This document shows, one piece after another, positions 41,405 to 52,478 of a stretch of 64,000 nt of DNA. The notes beneath the pieces were generated by a model. It was given only the letters and a program-made list of their open reading frames with translations, did no database searches and was not told the origin of the DNA. Position numbers and translations under genes: made by a program. The stretch is from positions 706,739 through 770,738 of the forward strand of contig CAUYUJ010019882.1 in assembly GCA_963575745.1 (NCBI GenBank), read 5' to 3'. Each line of letters starts with the position of its first letter. The stretch's first letter is position 1. This stretch comes from Prorocentrum cordatum (taxonomy: Eukaryota > Sar > Dinophyceae > Prorocentrales > Prorocentraceae).

Positions 41405-41793
41405 AGGCTGATGAGAAGACTCCGCCTGGACCTGTCGCCCGCGCTCGAGATGCCAGGGGCTTCGCTTGGGCTATGTTCCAAGTACCAAAAGCTTCGATCG
41501 TGCAGATGGTGGTGCCGAAACGCGTCTTCTCTTTCGACAAGTCGCCCTCGCCTCCTGATGTACGCGAAATAGAAATTGTTGTCAAAATCCTTCTCATGAT
41601 GTGCCACTGCTACCTCATGGCGAGCAACGGCCTGCCGTGCCTGGCGCATGCTGTGCCGGTTCGGATATCGTCGCCGAGTGCAAACAGCGGATCTCCGACA
41701 TGGCTATGCAACACGACCCCGGCCGGCTTCCTGGGGAATATTGGCACGCTGCTTGAGAAATGCCAGACCCAGGACGGCGCTCTTTACATCAAG
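41405..41793 (+). CDS. Candidate internal exon, unknown product
   Basis: A C-rich polypyrimidine tract ending CCACCCCAG (41403-41404) opens 389 nt without a stop, ending in a consensus donor CATCAAG|GTACGC at 41793/41794. The peptide is evenly composed, for example ARGFAWAMFQVPKASIVQMV and EIEIVVKILLMMCHCYLMAS, then NTTPAGFLGNIGTLLEKCQT. No family is recognised. It is the best-supported plus-strand coding stretch outside the LINE; neighbouring exons were not found. Downstream is a (CA)n run. Confidence 0.4.
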
Positions 41794-42063
41794 GTACGCA
41801 AAACGTTCGAGCGCACCCAATGCCATCAATCAGGGCGTCGATTTGAACGGCTCACATGTGCATCGTCCTCCTGGTTAGGTGTGCTTTTCTTGGGTCAGAC
41901 GAACACACTGCCCAATTCTGTTTATCCAATTGCGGGCATGGTTTTCCCCGCTCTTTTGATGGGTCGCCCCCTTTCGTTTCCCGAGCCCTCTTCTTTACGC
42001 CGTTGCTGTAGACGTTCTGGCGCGAGCATCGGCACGGGAACACGCTTCATTGCAAAACCCCGC

Positions 42064-42147
42064 GTCACACACACACACACACACTACACACAGACATGCA
42101 CACACACACACACACACTCTCACACACACACACACACTCTCACACAC
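42064..42147. repeat. (CA)n microsatellite
   Basis: CACACA with ACT interruptions. A smaller CACACA run lies at 42738-42762. Confidence 0.95.
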
Positions 42148-42954
42148 GAGCGCTTTCAACTCGGCGGCGCATAGGAGCCTCAGTCGCGGTCGGCAAGTGG
42201 AAGGGCCAATTGCGAACGAACTTAGCCGAACGCGCCATGGTGAAAACGTCCTGTCAGGGCCGTGCAGATGGGTGGTGAAAAACATGAGGCGCTGCAAAGC
42301 CAAAGTGCAATGGCCAACACAACGGGGAACAAACAACTCGACTCGAATTAATTGAAGTACCAGCAGTAGTCTGGTGCTATCTGGGGCCACCGAGTTACCG
42401 GAGCCATGTTAAACAACGAAGACAAACAAAACAACACAAACCTGCAAAACTGCCAGACCGGCCGGAAAAAAAGTAGCACTGAAAAACCTACGGCCTGGCG
42501 AAACTGATGGGCAGGGTGCAAACCCACGAACTGGCGACGCGCGCGGTCTTGTTTCTCGTCGACGTTGCTCAATACGCGGCAGGAATAGGACGCAACTCAT
42601 GTCGCGCGCTGAACGTCTAGCCACCCGCGATATAAGATGAGCGACAGGCGTCGGCCACAACACACTTGCTTCTTATGTTGTGGGAGGGCGGGTGGGGGTG
42701 GATGGAGCCCTCTGGCTCGCTCGAGCTGGCTAACTTGACACACACACACACAAACACACACCTTCCCCCCCAAAGCCCTACCCCCCACCCCAACGCCCAC
42801 GCCTCCTCCTTCCCCGCCGTCCCCGCTGGGCTGGGAGGCGCGGCGTGCCGTACGTCTGCCTCTGCGCCTCCTCGTTGGCGGGATCGCCTGCGCCCCGCCA
42901 GCTCGCGCCCGGCCGGCCTCTTCCCTGCTCCTCCCTCTCCCCTTTGTCTCATTA

Positions 42955-43067
42955 TTCCTCCTCCTCCTCCTCCTCCTCCTCCTCTTCCCTTTCCTCTTCC
43001 TCCTACTCCTCCTCCTCCTCTTCCTCTTCCTCCTCTTCCTCCTCCTCCTCGCTCTCCTTTTTGAACA
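42955..43067. repeat. (TCC)n microsatellite
   Basis: TCCTCC with CTTCC variants. Adjacent minus-strand Arg/Gly/Glu-rich frames are artefacts. Confidence 0.9.
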
Positions 43068-45455
43068 CTGGCCATACTCCATGCATGATGCTCACAGCGC
43101 TCGTGTGGCACGTGGTGCAAAACAGAATATACCGATCTAACGCAGTGCTGGATAAATTAAAACGAATTCGGCGGCTGGCCCGTGCGGCACAGGAGATGTA
43201 AAGACTAGGGGTAAAAGCTGAGAGCCCTGAATGGTGCAGAGTGGCGGTGCCTGCCGCCGATGTGGGGGGGGAGAGGATGTGGGGGGGAGAAAGGCTCGAA
43301 ATCACGTACCAGAATAACGTACGAAGAAGGACACCGAACGACGAAAAGGTCGCAATACACGTGCAAGCTGGCCTGCTAAATGCTGGGCTTTCCTTGAAAC
43401 GCAGGAGTAGCTCGGCGCCAGCTGAAGGTGACTGGGGTTGGTACGGTGTCGGAGATCCCCACTACTCTCGAAGCCCCCAAGAAACCCAACCACCCGACTC
43501 TGCCCGCAGGACAGCGCCTTCTGGCAGGCTGGCGCAGCTACCTTGGCTGGCCTACTGGCCGAAAGCAGGCTTGAACTAAGGCGTTGCGCGAATGCAAGGT
43601 GGGAGGTGACAGAGGACGGCGGCCCACAATTGGGCAGAACCCCCACCGCCGAAGGCCAAAACGGCTAGATGTCGTTTCCCCCATCCCCACAACCTCCCTC
43701 TCATCTGACTCCGCGCCATCACTACCATAGTTGGCCAAGGAATGCAGCAGAACAGCAAACGCATGCTACGGGGTGCAAATAAGATGGCGAGAAAAAACAG
43801 AGCAAGCGACGACCTTGACAATACATGAGGTAACGCTACTCAAAGGTGTTGTGGTAATCCGCAGCAGGGCAGGCCTAAAAGCTCACCACCTACTTACATA
43901 CCGATCTGGCTATAGCCAGCAAGTATTAATAGAACGGTTGCGCGCTGAAAATATTAAGGAATGTGAGGTACAGAGCTCGAGTGTGATGGCAGAGCGGCTG
44001 AGTTAAACCTGTTGATAAGATGGCCAGGTCGGTACTGGCTGGGCTTTGCTCGGCTGTGACTGTGCCTGAAACGTGCGAGCCCTCGTATGAGCTTCAAGGT
44101 CAGCTATGGTTGAGAAGCTGATATAAGCGACAGCAGGCCTAGAAGTAACTTGCAACGGTGAGGCTGGCACAGATGGTACTGGCTGACCTGGAGCTTGAAA
44201 GCGAAATGTCTCGCATAGTACAGGATAGTGTCGGCATCAATGTCTGGCAGCTAAAATGCGGTGGGCCACTCCCTGTAGCCCAAGAGGGTCCGATACAATG
44301 CTGCGTGCTCCCCATCCCTCCTAATATGCAACCAACACCCGTCCTACCCATTAGTGGTAATTGAAAACCTAGATGCTGGCGACATGTGAAAAGTGCCAAA
44401 GGTTAGGATGAACGCTGAGAGGCGTGCCAAATTAAAGCTGGCTGGCCTGTGTCGGGCCCATCTGTTCTGATCCTCACCCGCCCCCCTCTTCAAGTACCTC
44501 CCCCACTGCCCGATCGTTTGTGTAGAGAGGTTGGCGCATGCGTAAGGGCTGGGTTTAGCCCTTAGCTGCGGCAGTGCTGAGCTGTGTTGAGCCGAACTGA
44601 GGACGAATACTGAGACTGGCGTTTGCAAAATGGCTGGCCTAACCTGGTGGCAGTGTTGTGTTAGAGTTTGAACTACCATATTATGCATCAGGCCTTTGAC
44701 TCGTGTCGGCTAATGTCAGAGACGTGGCAAGAACAGTAGCACAACGACGTGCTATGCACATGCTGCAAATCTTGGGCCGCTGCCCGAAGTTCTGTCTGTT
44801 CGCAGGCCTCCTCGGTACCAAATCTCTCGTCGTTTTTTGTAGACTTCTTACGGGTTTCGCACGACCCCCGTTGCTCAGTAGAAAGGTGATAAGCATCATA
44901 CATAACGCATATGAGTACAACGAGAGAGCGTACGCTCTGCTAGAGATAGCTGGGGTGGCAAGATCCGTTCTGCTTTTCCAGAGCAGTCTCCATGTACTCA
45001 TATGCGCGCCAGTTCCCAACATTTGCTCCCGTCCCCTGAAAGTGACTTGTTAGAAATCTCTGAATGTCAGAGCGTGCTGTTTGGCTTGTGAGTGTGATGG
45101 CATGGACACACGATGGTAGAGATACGGAATGCAAAATACATCCCCAGGCCGAAAGTGCTTTCCTCTTGGACTAAAACTGTGAGAACATCAACGGATCCAA
45201 TTGGATCCCTTGTTCCGGTGTGGGAGAGTTTCGTGGATCCTATGTCTGTGTTGCGCGGATCAAATTTCCTGTGTGTAAAAAAGCGATGGATCCATGAATT
45301 TTCCGGGAATGAATCTATAATCATAATAATAACAATAATAATAAACATCCAGGACACACGGGAAGTCGGATCCGCGGAGCACCGCAAGTGAAGCATCATG
45401 CTACATCCCCAGTGTCCGCGGAGCTGTGGTTCTGCAGACCAATGCTATGGTTCTA
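43068..45455. other. Unassigned, less GC-rich DNA
   Basis: About 2.4 kb with no tandem repeat and no ORF that looks like a known protein; frames are short and broken on both strands. GGATCC recurs five times at 45190-45375 around an (AATAAT) patch. It may be an old, decayed transposon or intergenic DNA. Confidence 0.3.
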
Positions 45456-45457
45456 AG

Positions 45458-45740
45458 GGGGAGGGGGGTCTTCCCAGAATGAAGAGGGGAAGGATGAGGA
45501 AAAAGGCAAGAGGAGGTGGGAGGAGAACAGAGGGGACGCAGGGGGGGAGAGAGGAGGAACAATCAGGGAAGAGAGGGGGGGAGGAGGAAGGAAGAGGAGG
45601 AAGGAAGAGGAGAAGGAGGAGAAGGAGGATGAGGGAGGAGGGAGGAGGGAGGCGGACGGACGAAGGGGGAAGGAGGAGGGAGGAGGGAGGCGGGAGGAGG
45701 AGGGGGGAAGTGGGAGGAGGAGGAGAGGAAGGGATGAGGG
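45458..45740. repeat. GGA/GGAGGGA microsatellite
   Basis: GAGGAGGAAGGAAGAGG and related purine repeats. Confidence 0.9.
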
Positions 45741-45777
45741 AGGGCGAAGACACACAAGCAAAGTGTCCAAGTCCGAA

Positions 45778-45951
45778 GCTCGAGCGCCACAGCGGGCCCG
45801 GCCACCTCCCTTCACTTCTCCCATGACATGTGGTTGCTCGAGCGCCGCCGCGGGCCTGGCCATCTCCCGAAAGCCCTCCTATAACATAAATTTGCTCGAA
45901 CGCCACAGCGGGCCCGGCCAACTCCCGCATCTTCACCCATAACTTATCTAC
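45778..45951. repeat. 58-bp tandem repeat, 3 copies
   Basis: GCTCGAGCGCCACAGCGGGC, then CCGGCCACCTCCC, recurs at 45778, 45836 and 45894. Confidence 0.85.
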
Positions 45952-46152
45952 CCCACCTCGGAGTGAACGCTACATGTATCCGCTCACCTGAACGGCGCGC
46001 CGCTTCCGACATGTGGGGCTCAAAAAGAAAATCTTTCGGCCTGCGGAAGTATGTGAACCGGGGGAGCGGAGGCAGGTCAGTAATTGACGTTCGTGTAGAA
46101 ACTTACGTTCAAGCGGTGGTTTATCCCCAGTATGGCCCATCTTGTGCTTGGG

Positions 46153-46529
46153 TTAGAAGCCTTGGCTTCGGCGTTGGTGGTGCATTGTAAAACTGCTGTG
46201 GGAAAATGGAGTTTTGGCATTGGTGGTGCTTTTAGCGCCATGGTGATCTCGTCTCGTTGATTGTTTTCCTGTTTCATAGGTTACGCGAGGCTGCCTCTGC
46301 CAGGGATTGTTGGTAGTGCTGCTGGTGGTCGTGGGGTGTGTCCATGTACTCGAATCGTTTTCGCCGTCCACGTACTGTATGTCGTACCATCCCGGTCGCT
46401 CTGGCACTGGTGTGGATCCAGTTTGACCGTCGAGCATGGCCGGTGAAGCTTTTGGGCGGAAGTATGCGTAAAAGGTCGCCTGCGTCGGTGGTGTGCGTCT
46501 CTCTGGAGGGATTTCCACAAGCCACCTGT
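46153..46529 (-). CDS. Candidate terminal exon, unknown product
   Basis: On the minus strand a GGA tract followed by AACACAG gives an acceptor; the frame opens WLVEIPPERRTPPTQATFYA, continues YFRPKASPAMLDGQTGSTPV, PERPGWYDIQYVDGEND and a Thr/Ser/Gln-rich tail, and stops about 125 codons later. The first half reads like folded protein and the tail is low-complexity. No family is recognised. Upstream exons would lie beyond the TCC/GGA tract at 46530-46590. Confidence 0.4.
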
Positions 46530-46723
46530 GTTCCTCCTCCTCCTCCTCTTCCTCATCCTCCTCCTCCTCCTCCGCCTCCTCCTCCCTTGCCTTCCTACTC
46601 GTATGAACGATGGGAAACCATTAAGCCCGATCAAGGTGCCACTTAGCCGCTTTTAAAACGGATTGAAACGGAGTCACCATGGGACGAAGCAAGATTCAGC
46701 GGAACCCAACAGGATCCGTGCCA

Positions 46724-46797
46724 CTTTAGGCCCGTTTTCGACCACGGATATACCAGCGCAGATGCTGAATCTTGAAACCTCCTAGGAGTTGCATCCC
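46724..46797. repeat. Dispersed repeat shared with 17.55 kb
   Basis: TTTCGACCACGGAT, ACCAGCGCAGATGCTG and CTAGGAGTTGCATCCC match 17549-17622 in order and spacing. Confidence 0.6.
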
Positions 46798-46879
46798 AAT
46801 TCCTCTCCCATCCCTTTCCCCTATACATGCCACTCCTCGGTGCCCCACCAGGCGCGCCGTCGGGACGGGGCACGCGCGT

Positions 46880-47815
46880 CGCCCGAGACTTCCTCGCCGC
46901 CTGAGCTCTCCCCTCTCACGTCCTAAGCTGTCGCGACCAGGGGCTTGAGATTGCAAGTCAGTCGCTCGGATGCAGGGCGGCTCATCCCTCCTCCTCCACC
47001 TCCTCCTCCTCCTCCTCTCGGTTGAGATCTTGCTGTGAGCCCCACGGCAGAACGTGCAACAAACAAAGTGCAGACGCTGCACGGATGAAGGGCTGTCCTT
47101 CTTCAAAACGGGACTGGGGCCGCTGATCTACCATTGGGAACCCCCAAACCGGGTGGTGAGACCTGGAATCCCCCAAAAAGGTCACCGCTGGGTTTGGGGG
47201 CACGGGGTCACCACCGGGTTCTGTGACTCCTGGACCCACCAGTGTTCGGGACATCCTCGGAAAACCGCAAATCGCCCGAGACTCACCGCCAGGTGTTGTC
47301 ACCACCACGTTTGGGGACTACCAATACCACTTCGCATGATAAGCACAACTGGCAACGGGATGTATGCGGGCGGCTTATCAGAAGAATGGGCCTGCAGCCT
47401 CACTGGCAGGCCCACAGGACGCTCGTCCTTCAATACGGCGCTTGGTGCGGAGAAAAAACGTGCACGGAGTTATGAGCAAGGGACTTAGGATGGGAGGGTG
47501 TATTGCAACATTATTGGCGCATTGTGGGTCTGCTCTGGTCCTCCTCCTTCTCCTCCTCCTCTTCCTCTGGTCGATGCGTAGTCCCTCCGCCTCCCCCCTT
47601 CTCCAGTCACCTTTCCTTATGGCACAACAACTCCCCCTCGTCGTGCCATAAGCCGTAGCGGCAAGGCGGGCCAATCATGTCGTCTGATATTTTCGCATCG
47701 CTGGGGACCTTAATGAAGGAATTCAAAGCAGGTGCACAAGCGGAGCTCGGGTCGTCTTGCACATGCGCCTCTGGTCTCCTTTGAACTGGCCGGGTTTGTG
47801 TTTGAACCCTACAGC
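46880..47815. other. Unassigned DNA
   Basis: A TCC run (46985-47020) and TCC/CTCC near 47540 are present. CCCCCAAACCGGGTGG / ACCACCGGG-type repeats occur at 47147-47225. CTTATGGCAC...GTGCCATAAG at 47617-47652 forms a small hairpin. No gene recognised. Confidence 0.3.
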
Positions 47816-47829
47816 GGAAACAATTGAGG

Positions 47830-48330
47830 GCGGCACGTGTTTAAGCTGTGGCTCTCGCCTGAGCGGCGCACACATTCGTCTTAAACCTGCCCAGAAGCTA
47901 TATGAAAGGCTCGACCGCGAATCGTTTTCAAAATGGTGCTCTCGCTTGAGACTTCCTGAACATGTTAGAAGTAGTGCAGTCTGCGCCAAGAGTTACACTG
48001 AGTGGGCGCGGCTCCTTTCCAACACGGTGCTCACGCTTGAGACATATTAAACATACATGGCCGTAGGTGTAGAATTGCCCGGCAACTGCGCAGGTGGAAG
48101 ACGACTCATTTTGAAAATGGGGCTCTCGCTAAACACACCTTTGAGCTGCATAATCCTGCCGATTCGCATGCCTAATCCACCAACGTGCCCCGAGGCACGA
48201 ATTGGAGTGTCCTCAAGTGGAGGGTGAAAAAAAGTGGGCGTGCTGGGCGGAGCTGTTAAGTATACGGATGGAGGGCGGGGCGTTTCCAACATGAGCCTCT
48301 CGCCTTGGCTCCGCGCGCACTCGGAAGGGC
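47830..48330. repeat. Dispersed GCGCCGCGC-family units
   Basis: GGCTCTCGCCTGAGCGGCGCAC, GGTGCTCTCGCTTGAGACTTCC, GGTGCTCACGCTTGAGACATA, GGGGCTCTCGCTAAACAC and CCTCTCGCCTTGGCTCCGCGCGC are spaced about 70-100 bp, in the same orientation as 30.5-31.4 kb. Confidence 0.6.
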
Positions 48331-48339
48331 GCATTGCAG

Positions 48340-48790
48340 CATGTCGTCGGCGTCGTCGTCGCCGCCGCCATCGTCGTCGTCGTCGTCGTCGTGTTTCGTC
48401 GTCGTCGTCGTTGTTGTCGTCAACGTCGTCGTCGTCATCGTCGTCGTCGTTGTCCAGCTTTCTACTCAGAACTCTGGCCTCAGGCGGCCGTTCGGGGCGA
48501 CCCAGTCACCCCCGTAACGATCTCGGCGAGGCGCAGCCAGCGCAAAGCACCCAGAGGCTGGACGGCGAGAAGCGACGGGATTAGGACTGGGACCCCAGAT
48601 GCTGCTCCCTCCTGCTCCTCATGCCCTTCCTCATGCTCCTCATGCTCCTCCTCCTCCTTTCTCGTTCTCCTCCTCCTCTTCCTCCTCCTTCTCATTATCC
48701 TTTCTCCTCCTTCCTCCTTTTCCTCCTCCTCTTGTTCCACCTCCCTCCCTCCCTCCCTCCCTCCCTCCCTCATCGCAAGAGGGGCCTGTA
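48340..48790. repeat. GTC then TCC microsatellites
   Basis: GTCGTC (48345-48455) and TCCTCC/CCCTCC (48600-48770), with a short unique spacer between them. Confidence 0.85.
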
Positions 48791-48891
48791 TCTTGCTCCG
48801 CTGGGCACGCCCTGCCAAGCAAGGAGCCTCCTCCACATTGCCAAGTGGGCGACGAGCAGAAACGAGCCTTACGCGAGATGGCACACCGACC

Positions 48892-49160
48892 TTACGCGGT
48901 GGCTTCCCCGGGCCGCGGCCGCCCGCGCGGCACGTGACATTCGAAGTTAAGGCGCTTACGCGTGACCGTACGCGGGCCAATTGCGCGCGAATGTCGGTGA
49001 AGACGATCCCATGTTTTGGCGTCGCTGCTTTCGGAGGCTTCATCACGCTTTCGGCGGCCGTCCCCCGAGAGCCACGACAAAACACTGAGGCCTGCTGTCG
49101 TGGGGCCTGCAGGCGGCCTGTCTTCGGCACGGGCCTTCTCGAGCCCCTCGTAGGAGAGGG
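48892..49160 (-). CDS. Exon-like island between microsatellites
   Basis: On the minus strand a pyrimidine tract ending CTCCTACGAG is followed by an 88-codon frame including LEKARAEDRPPAGPTTAG and SWLSGDGRRKRDEASESSDA, ending in TAA at 48894-48892. Composition is charged but not repetitive. No family is recognised; an overlapping frame is also open, so the choice of frame is weak. Confidence 0.25.
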
Positions 49161-49162
49161 AG

Positions 49163-49460
49163 GGAGGAGGAAGGAGGAGGGGGGGAGGAGGGAGGAAGGA
49201 GGAAGGAGGAGAGAGGAAGAAGGAGAAGAGGGAAGAGGAAAAGAAGGAGAGAGGAGGCGGATGGAGGAGGAGGACGAGGACGAGGAGGCGGAGGAGGAGG
49301 AGGAGGAGGAGGAGGAGGGAGGAGGGAGGATGAGGCGGATGGAGGAGGAGGAGGAGGAGGAGGAGGAAGAGGAGGAGGAGCAGGAGGAGGAGGAGGGAGG
49401 AGGAACAGGAACAGGAGGAGGACGAGGAGGAGGAGGAGGCGGAGGAGGAGGACCAGTGTA
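49163..49460. repeat. (GGA)n microsatellite
   Basis: GGAGGAGGA and GGAGGAAGGAGG, about 300 bp. Confidence 0.95.
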
Positions 49461-49754
49461 AACCCGAGAGTCATCAACGATGTTGGAACCAACCCTCCCT
49501 CCAAGCTCCCTCTTCATAAGCCCCATACAACGGTTCATTCCGACTGAGAGAACTGCCTCGTTGAAAGACAACCGCTTGAAAACCCTGAAGCATGCCAAAA
49601 CATTGTTCTACGCCATGAATCAACCTGAATCGTGCCAGAACGCCCTCGTGGGATTCAACACCGCGAGCCAACGTAACTGTTGCACACTCAAAATCCGGAA
49701 TTCGCCCAAAACACAATTTCTGGTACGCTGATCATGGGAAGCCGTGAGAATCTT

Positions 49755-50110
49755 GCAACATTTGAAAACGAATGTGCGCGGCGCTGAAGCAAAAAACACA
49801 TGTTGAAAAAGAACCACCCTCAATCCGTGAAGCTGTTTGAAACGAATGTGCGCGGTGCTGAAGCAAAAAACACATGTTGAAAGAGAACCACCCTCAATCC
49901 GTGAAGCTGTTTGAAACGAATGTGCGCGGTGCTAAAACGAGAGCCACAGTTTGAAAACCAGCCGCCCTCAACTTGTGAGGTTCTTGCAAATGTTTAAAAC
50001 GACTGTGCGCGGCGTTATGGCGGGAACCACATTTTGAAGACGACCCGCCCTCCATCTGTGAAACGGTTGCCAATGTTTAAGCTTCACGGCCGTAAATGGT
50101 GTGGAAGTCT
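49755..50110. repeat. 74-bp tandem copies of the dispersed GCGCGGCGC family
   Basis: AATGTGCGCGG recurs at 49771, 49845 and 49919, then ACTGTGCGCGG at 50002. Each unit continues CGCTGAAGCAAAAAACACATG, TTGAAA, GAACCACCCTCAATCCGTGA. Orientation is opposite to 30.5-31.4 kb. Confidence 0.8.
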
Positions 50111-50159
50111 CAGGCGAAACGTCCGGCCCGCCCTAAAAACTGGCCTCGGGGTGCGACAG

Positions 50160-50925
50160 GGGAAAATTATAGATAGAAGGAAAAGGAATGGAGGAGGAGG
50201 TGGAGGGGGAGGAAAAAGAAGGAGGAGGGAGGAGGGAGGGGGGAGGAGGAAGGAGGCGTAGGGATGGACAGTGTTAGGGGGAGGGACGGAGGGAGGAAAT
50301 CTTGAGGGGGGATGCGGGGGGGGGTGGGAGGGAGGGGGGAAGAGTGGGAAGGAGAGAGATGAGGGGGGAGGAAGGGGAGCGAGGAGGGGGGAGGAGGAGG
50401 CTCCCCACGCCCAACCTCCCCCTGGAGCGCGGCGGCGCGCCGTTCGTCTGGGGCGGCGGCCCGGACTGCTGCGGCTGCTCGGGCACGAACTGCGCGCGCG
50501 GGGGGTCTCCTCCTCCTCCTCCTCCGCCTCCTCCTCATCCTCTCCTCTCTCCTCCTCCTCCTCCTACCTCCCTCTCCTCCTCCTCCCCCTCCTCCCCCCC
50601 TCTCCCCCTCCTTCCATCCTCCCCTCCTTCCTCCTCCTGTTCCTTTTTCCTCCTCTCTCCTCCTCCTCCTCGCTTCCTCCTCTCCTCCTCTTTCCTCCTC
50701 CTCCTTACCCCCTCCCCTTCCTCCTCCTCCCTCCTCTCCCCCGTACCTTCTCTCCTACCTCCCCCCTTTGCCCCTCCCCATCACTTCCCCTCCGTCTCCT
50801 CCTCCTCCTTATCTTCCTTCCTCCTCCTGCTCTCCTCCTTCTCTCCTGTTGTTGGCTCAATCTATTCTCCTCCTCCTCCTCCTCCTCCTCCTCCTCCTCC
50901 ATATCCTCCTCCCCCATTGTCGTCA
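50160..50925 (-). repeat. GGA and TCC microsatellites with an exon-like island
   Basis: GGAGGAGG (50190-50400) and TCCTCC (50505-50915) flank a 100-bp island. On the minus strand the island reads GDPPRAQFVPEQPQQSGPPP, QTNGAPPRSRG. It could be a Gln/Pro-rich linker exon, but nothing confirms it. Confidence 0.5.
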
Positions 50926-50977
50926 GATCCTGTATACATCCTTTACGAACCGCCCCGAAGAACGTCAGATCTTCAAA

Positions 50978-51822
50978 CTAGTCAACCATTCCCGTCGTAT
51001 CATCGTCATCGATGAACTCGGCTCGCCTTTCTGAAACGCCTGGCGGCACCTCCGATCTCTTCGCTCCCCTCTTATCTTGAGGCGGTGCTTCTGTTGGGTC
51101 CTGCTGCCCGTCACTTTTCAACCCTCCAGAGTCCAATGATTTTCCTGCGTCTTCAAGGTTAACATCGCCGCGAGGTCTTGCGCCCGCCTTCGGTTGGGTT
51201 TGGCCCGAGGCCCTCACCCATTCGCCCTCTGGCCCCGCGCCTCTCTTCTTATCACCTGGTGCTCCTCGAGCTGATGCGCGCTTCCTTAAAAAGGCCCTCC
51301 TGACGTCGGACGCCTCGTCGTCGTCGGGGAGTTCAGGATCACTGATCACCTCCGTGCGATTATCTCCCGTTGTTACTCTTGACGGGTACCCGTCTGTCCT
51401 CACTTCTGTCACTGCTTTACAATTTCGTTGGTCACGTAAGTCCTTGAATCAGATGAATGCGCTTCTGAAGAAGCGTTATAGTGCAGTCCCAAAGAGAACG
51501 AACACCTGCGTTCTACGCAGGCCTGGCGGCTCTGCGGGGTAACGGGAAGCATCCTGGTCTCACTGTCGACAAGATCCAACGAGAGAAAGATCAATGACAA
51601 CGAGAATAAGATATTTTCCTTCCGGCAATCGGGCAGGCTGCCGTGCATCGAACAGTTCAATGTCCAAGGGGTCACTCAAGGTCCTCCGACCTTGAACCAA
51701 ACATGCAGGGGCCGTCGTCCTTCGTACGACTACGACCTCACAAATCATCACACTTCCCCAGTTGGATGCTGGGGTACGGAGCGGTTCAGCACTGTTCCTG
51801 ACAGCAATCTCACCTAAGAGGC
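50978..51822 (-). CDS. Putative two-exon gene fragment, unknown product
   Basis: A first open segment (about 51822-51565, minus) reads CLVQGRRTLSDPLDIELFDA and RLPEGKYLILVVIDLSLV. A second (51409-50978) starts after an AAAGCAG acceptor, reads TEVRTDGYPSRVTTGDNRTE, then an acidic/basic hydrophilic region, and ends EFIDDDDTTGMVD before a stop. They can be joined in phase (for example TCTT|GTCGAC to CAG|TG), but the donor is not a strong match. No family is recognised. It lies downstream of the helicase element on the same strand and may belong to a different element. Confidence 0.35.
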
Positions 51823-51940
51823 CCCGAAGAGGCCCCAAGGGGCCCCCAAGAGGCCTCCTGAAGTCCTCAAGAGGCCCCGAAGAGGCCCCAAAACTGCCCC
51901 CAAGAGGCCTCCGAGAGCGCTCCGAAGAGACCCCAACAAA
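51818..51940. repeat. CCCCGAAGAGGCCCC repeat
   Basis: CCCGAAGAGGCCCCAAGGGGCC, CCCAAGAGGCCTCC and CCGAAGAGACCCC at 12-20 bp spacing, as at 18.5 and 33.0 kb. Confidence 0.65.
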
Positions 51941-51979
51941 TATCCCTCATGGCTCTGACCCACAATACAGGCACGGTGG

Positions 51980-52478
51980 CGGGACAGCATGTTGAAAACG
52001 TGCCGACCTCCATCCGTGCAGCTGCTCGAACATCCTCGAACGAGTGTGCGCGGCGCTCCAGCAAGAAACGCACTCTGAAAACAATCAGCATTCCATCCGT
52101 GTAAGAGCTTGAGACTCTGAGCATAAAAGGGATTCCCCATATTTCCCATATTTCCCACATTTGCAATCCGCTGACCACCAACAAAAATTATCCCGGCAAA
52201 GCAACCTAACAGCGATATGTAGTAGCATAGCTGGAGGCATGCAGCAGCGGCAACACTCGCAGTTTGATTTTTTCCCGTGCAAAGCGTGCAGGCTGAAAAG
52301 CATTGCAGACACGCGCAGGCTGAAAAGCATTCCGCGACACGTGCAGGCTCACCGCGCACAGCTGCACACGAGCGCAGGCTGAGAAGCACCACGCGCATGC
52401 AGGCTGAGAAGCACCACGCGAATGCAGACGGACAGACTGAACAGCACCGCCACAACGCAACCTGCATCTCATGGCTCC
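51980..52478. other. Downstream flank of the helicase element
   Basis: Contains one or two dispersed-family units (AGTGTGCGCGGCGCTCCAGC at ~52043), repeated CCCATATTTCCCATATTTCCC (52135-52160), and a run of four 19-bp-motif copies (52286, 52316, 52373, 52402). A Helitron 3' end (hairpin plus CTRR) would be expected on the minus strand here, but I could not fix one. Confidence 0.4.

Noticed and set aside
44629-44645. Second spliced-leader match (AAAATGGC on plus)
   Set aside because: Only about 9 bases match the leader and it is not next to a coding start; chance is likely.
15741-50500. A single poly(A)-binding-protein gene across the exon-like islands
   Set aside because: Only one island has a clear MLLE motif, the islands overlap in domain content, and no RRM exons were found; kept as separate low-confidence calls.
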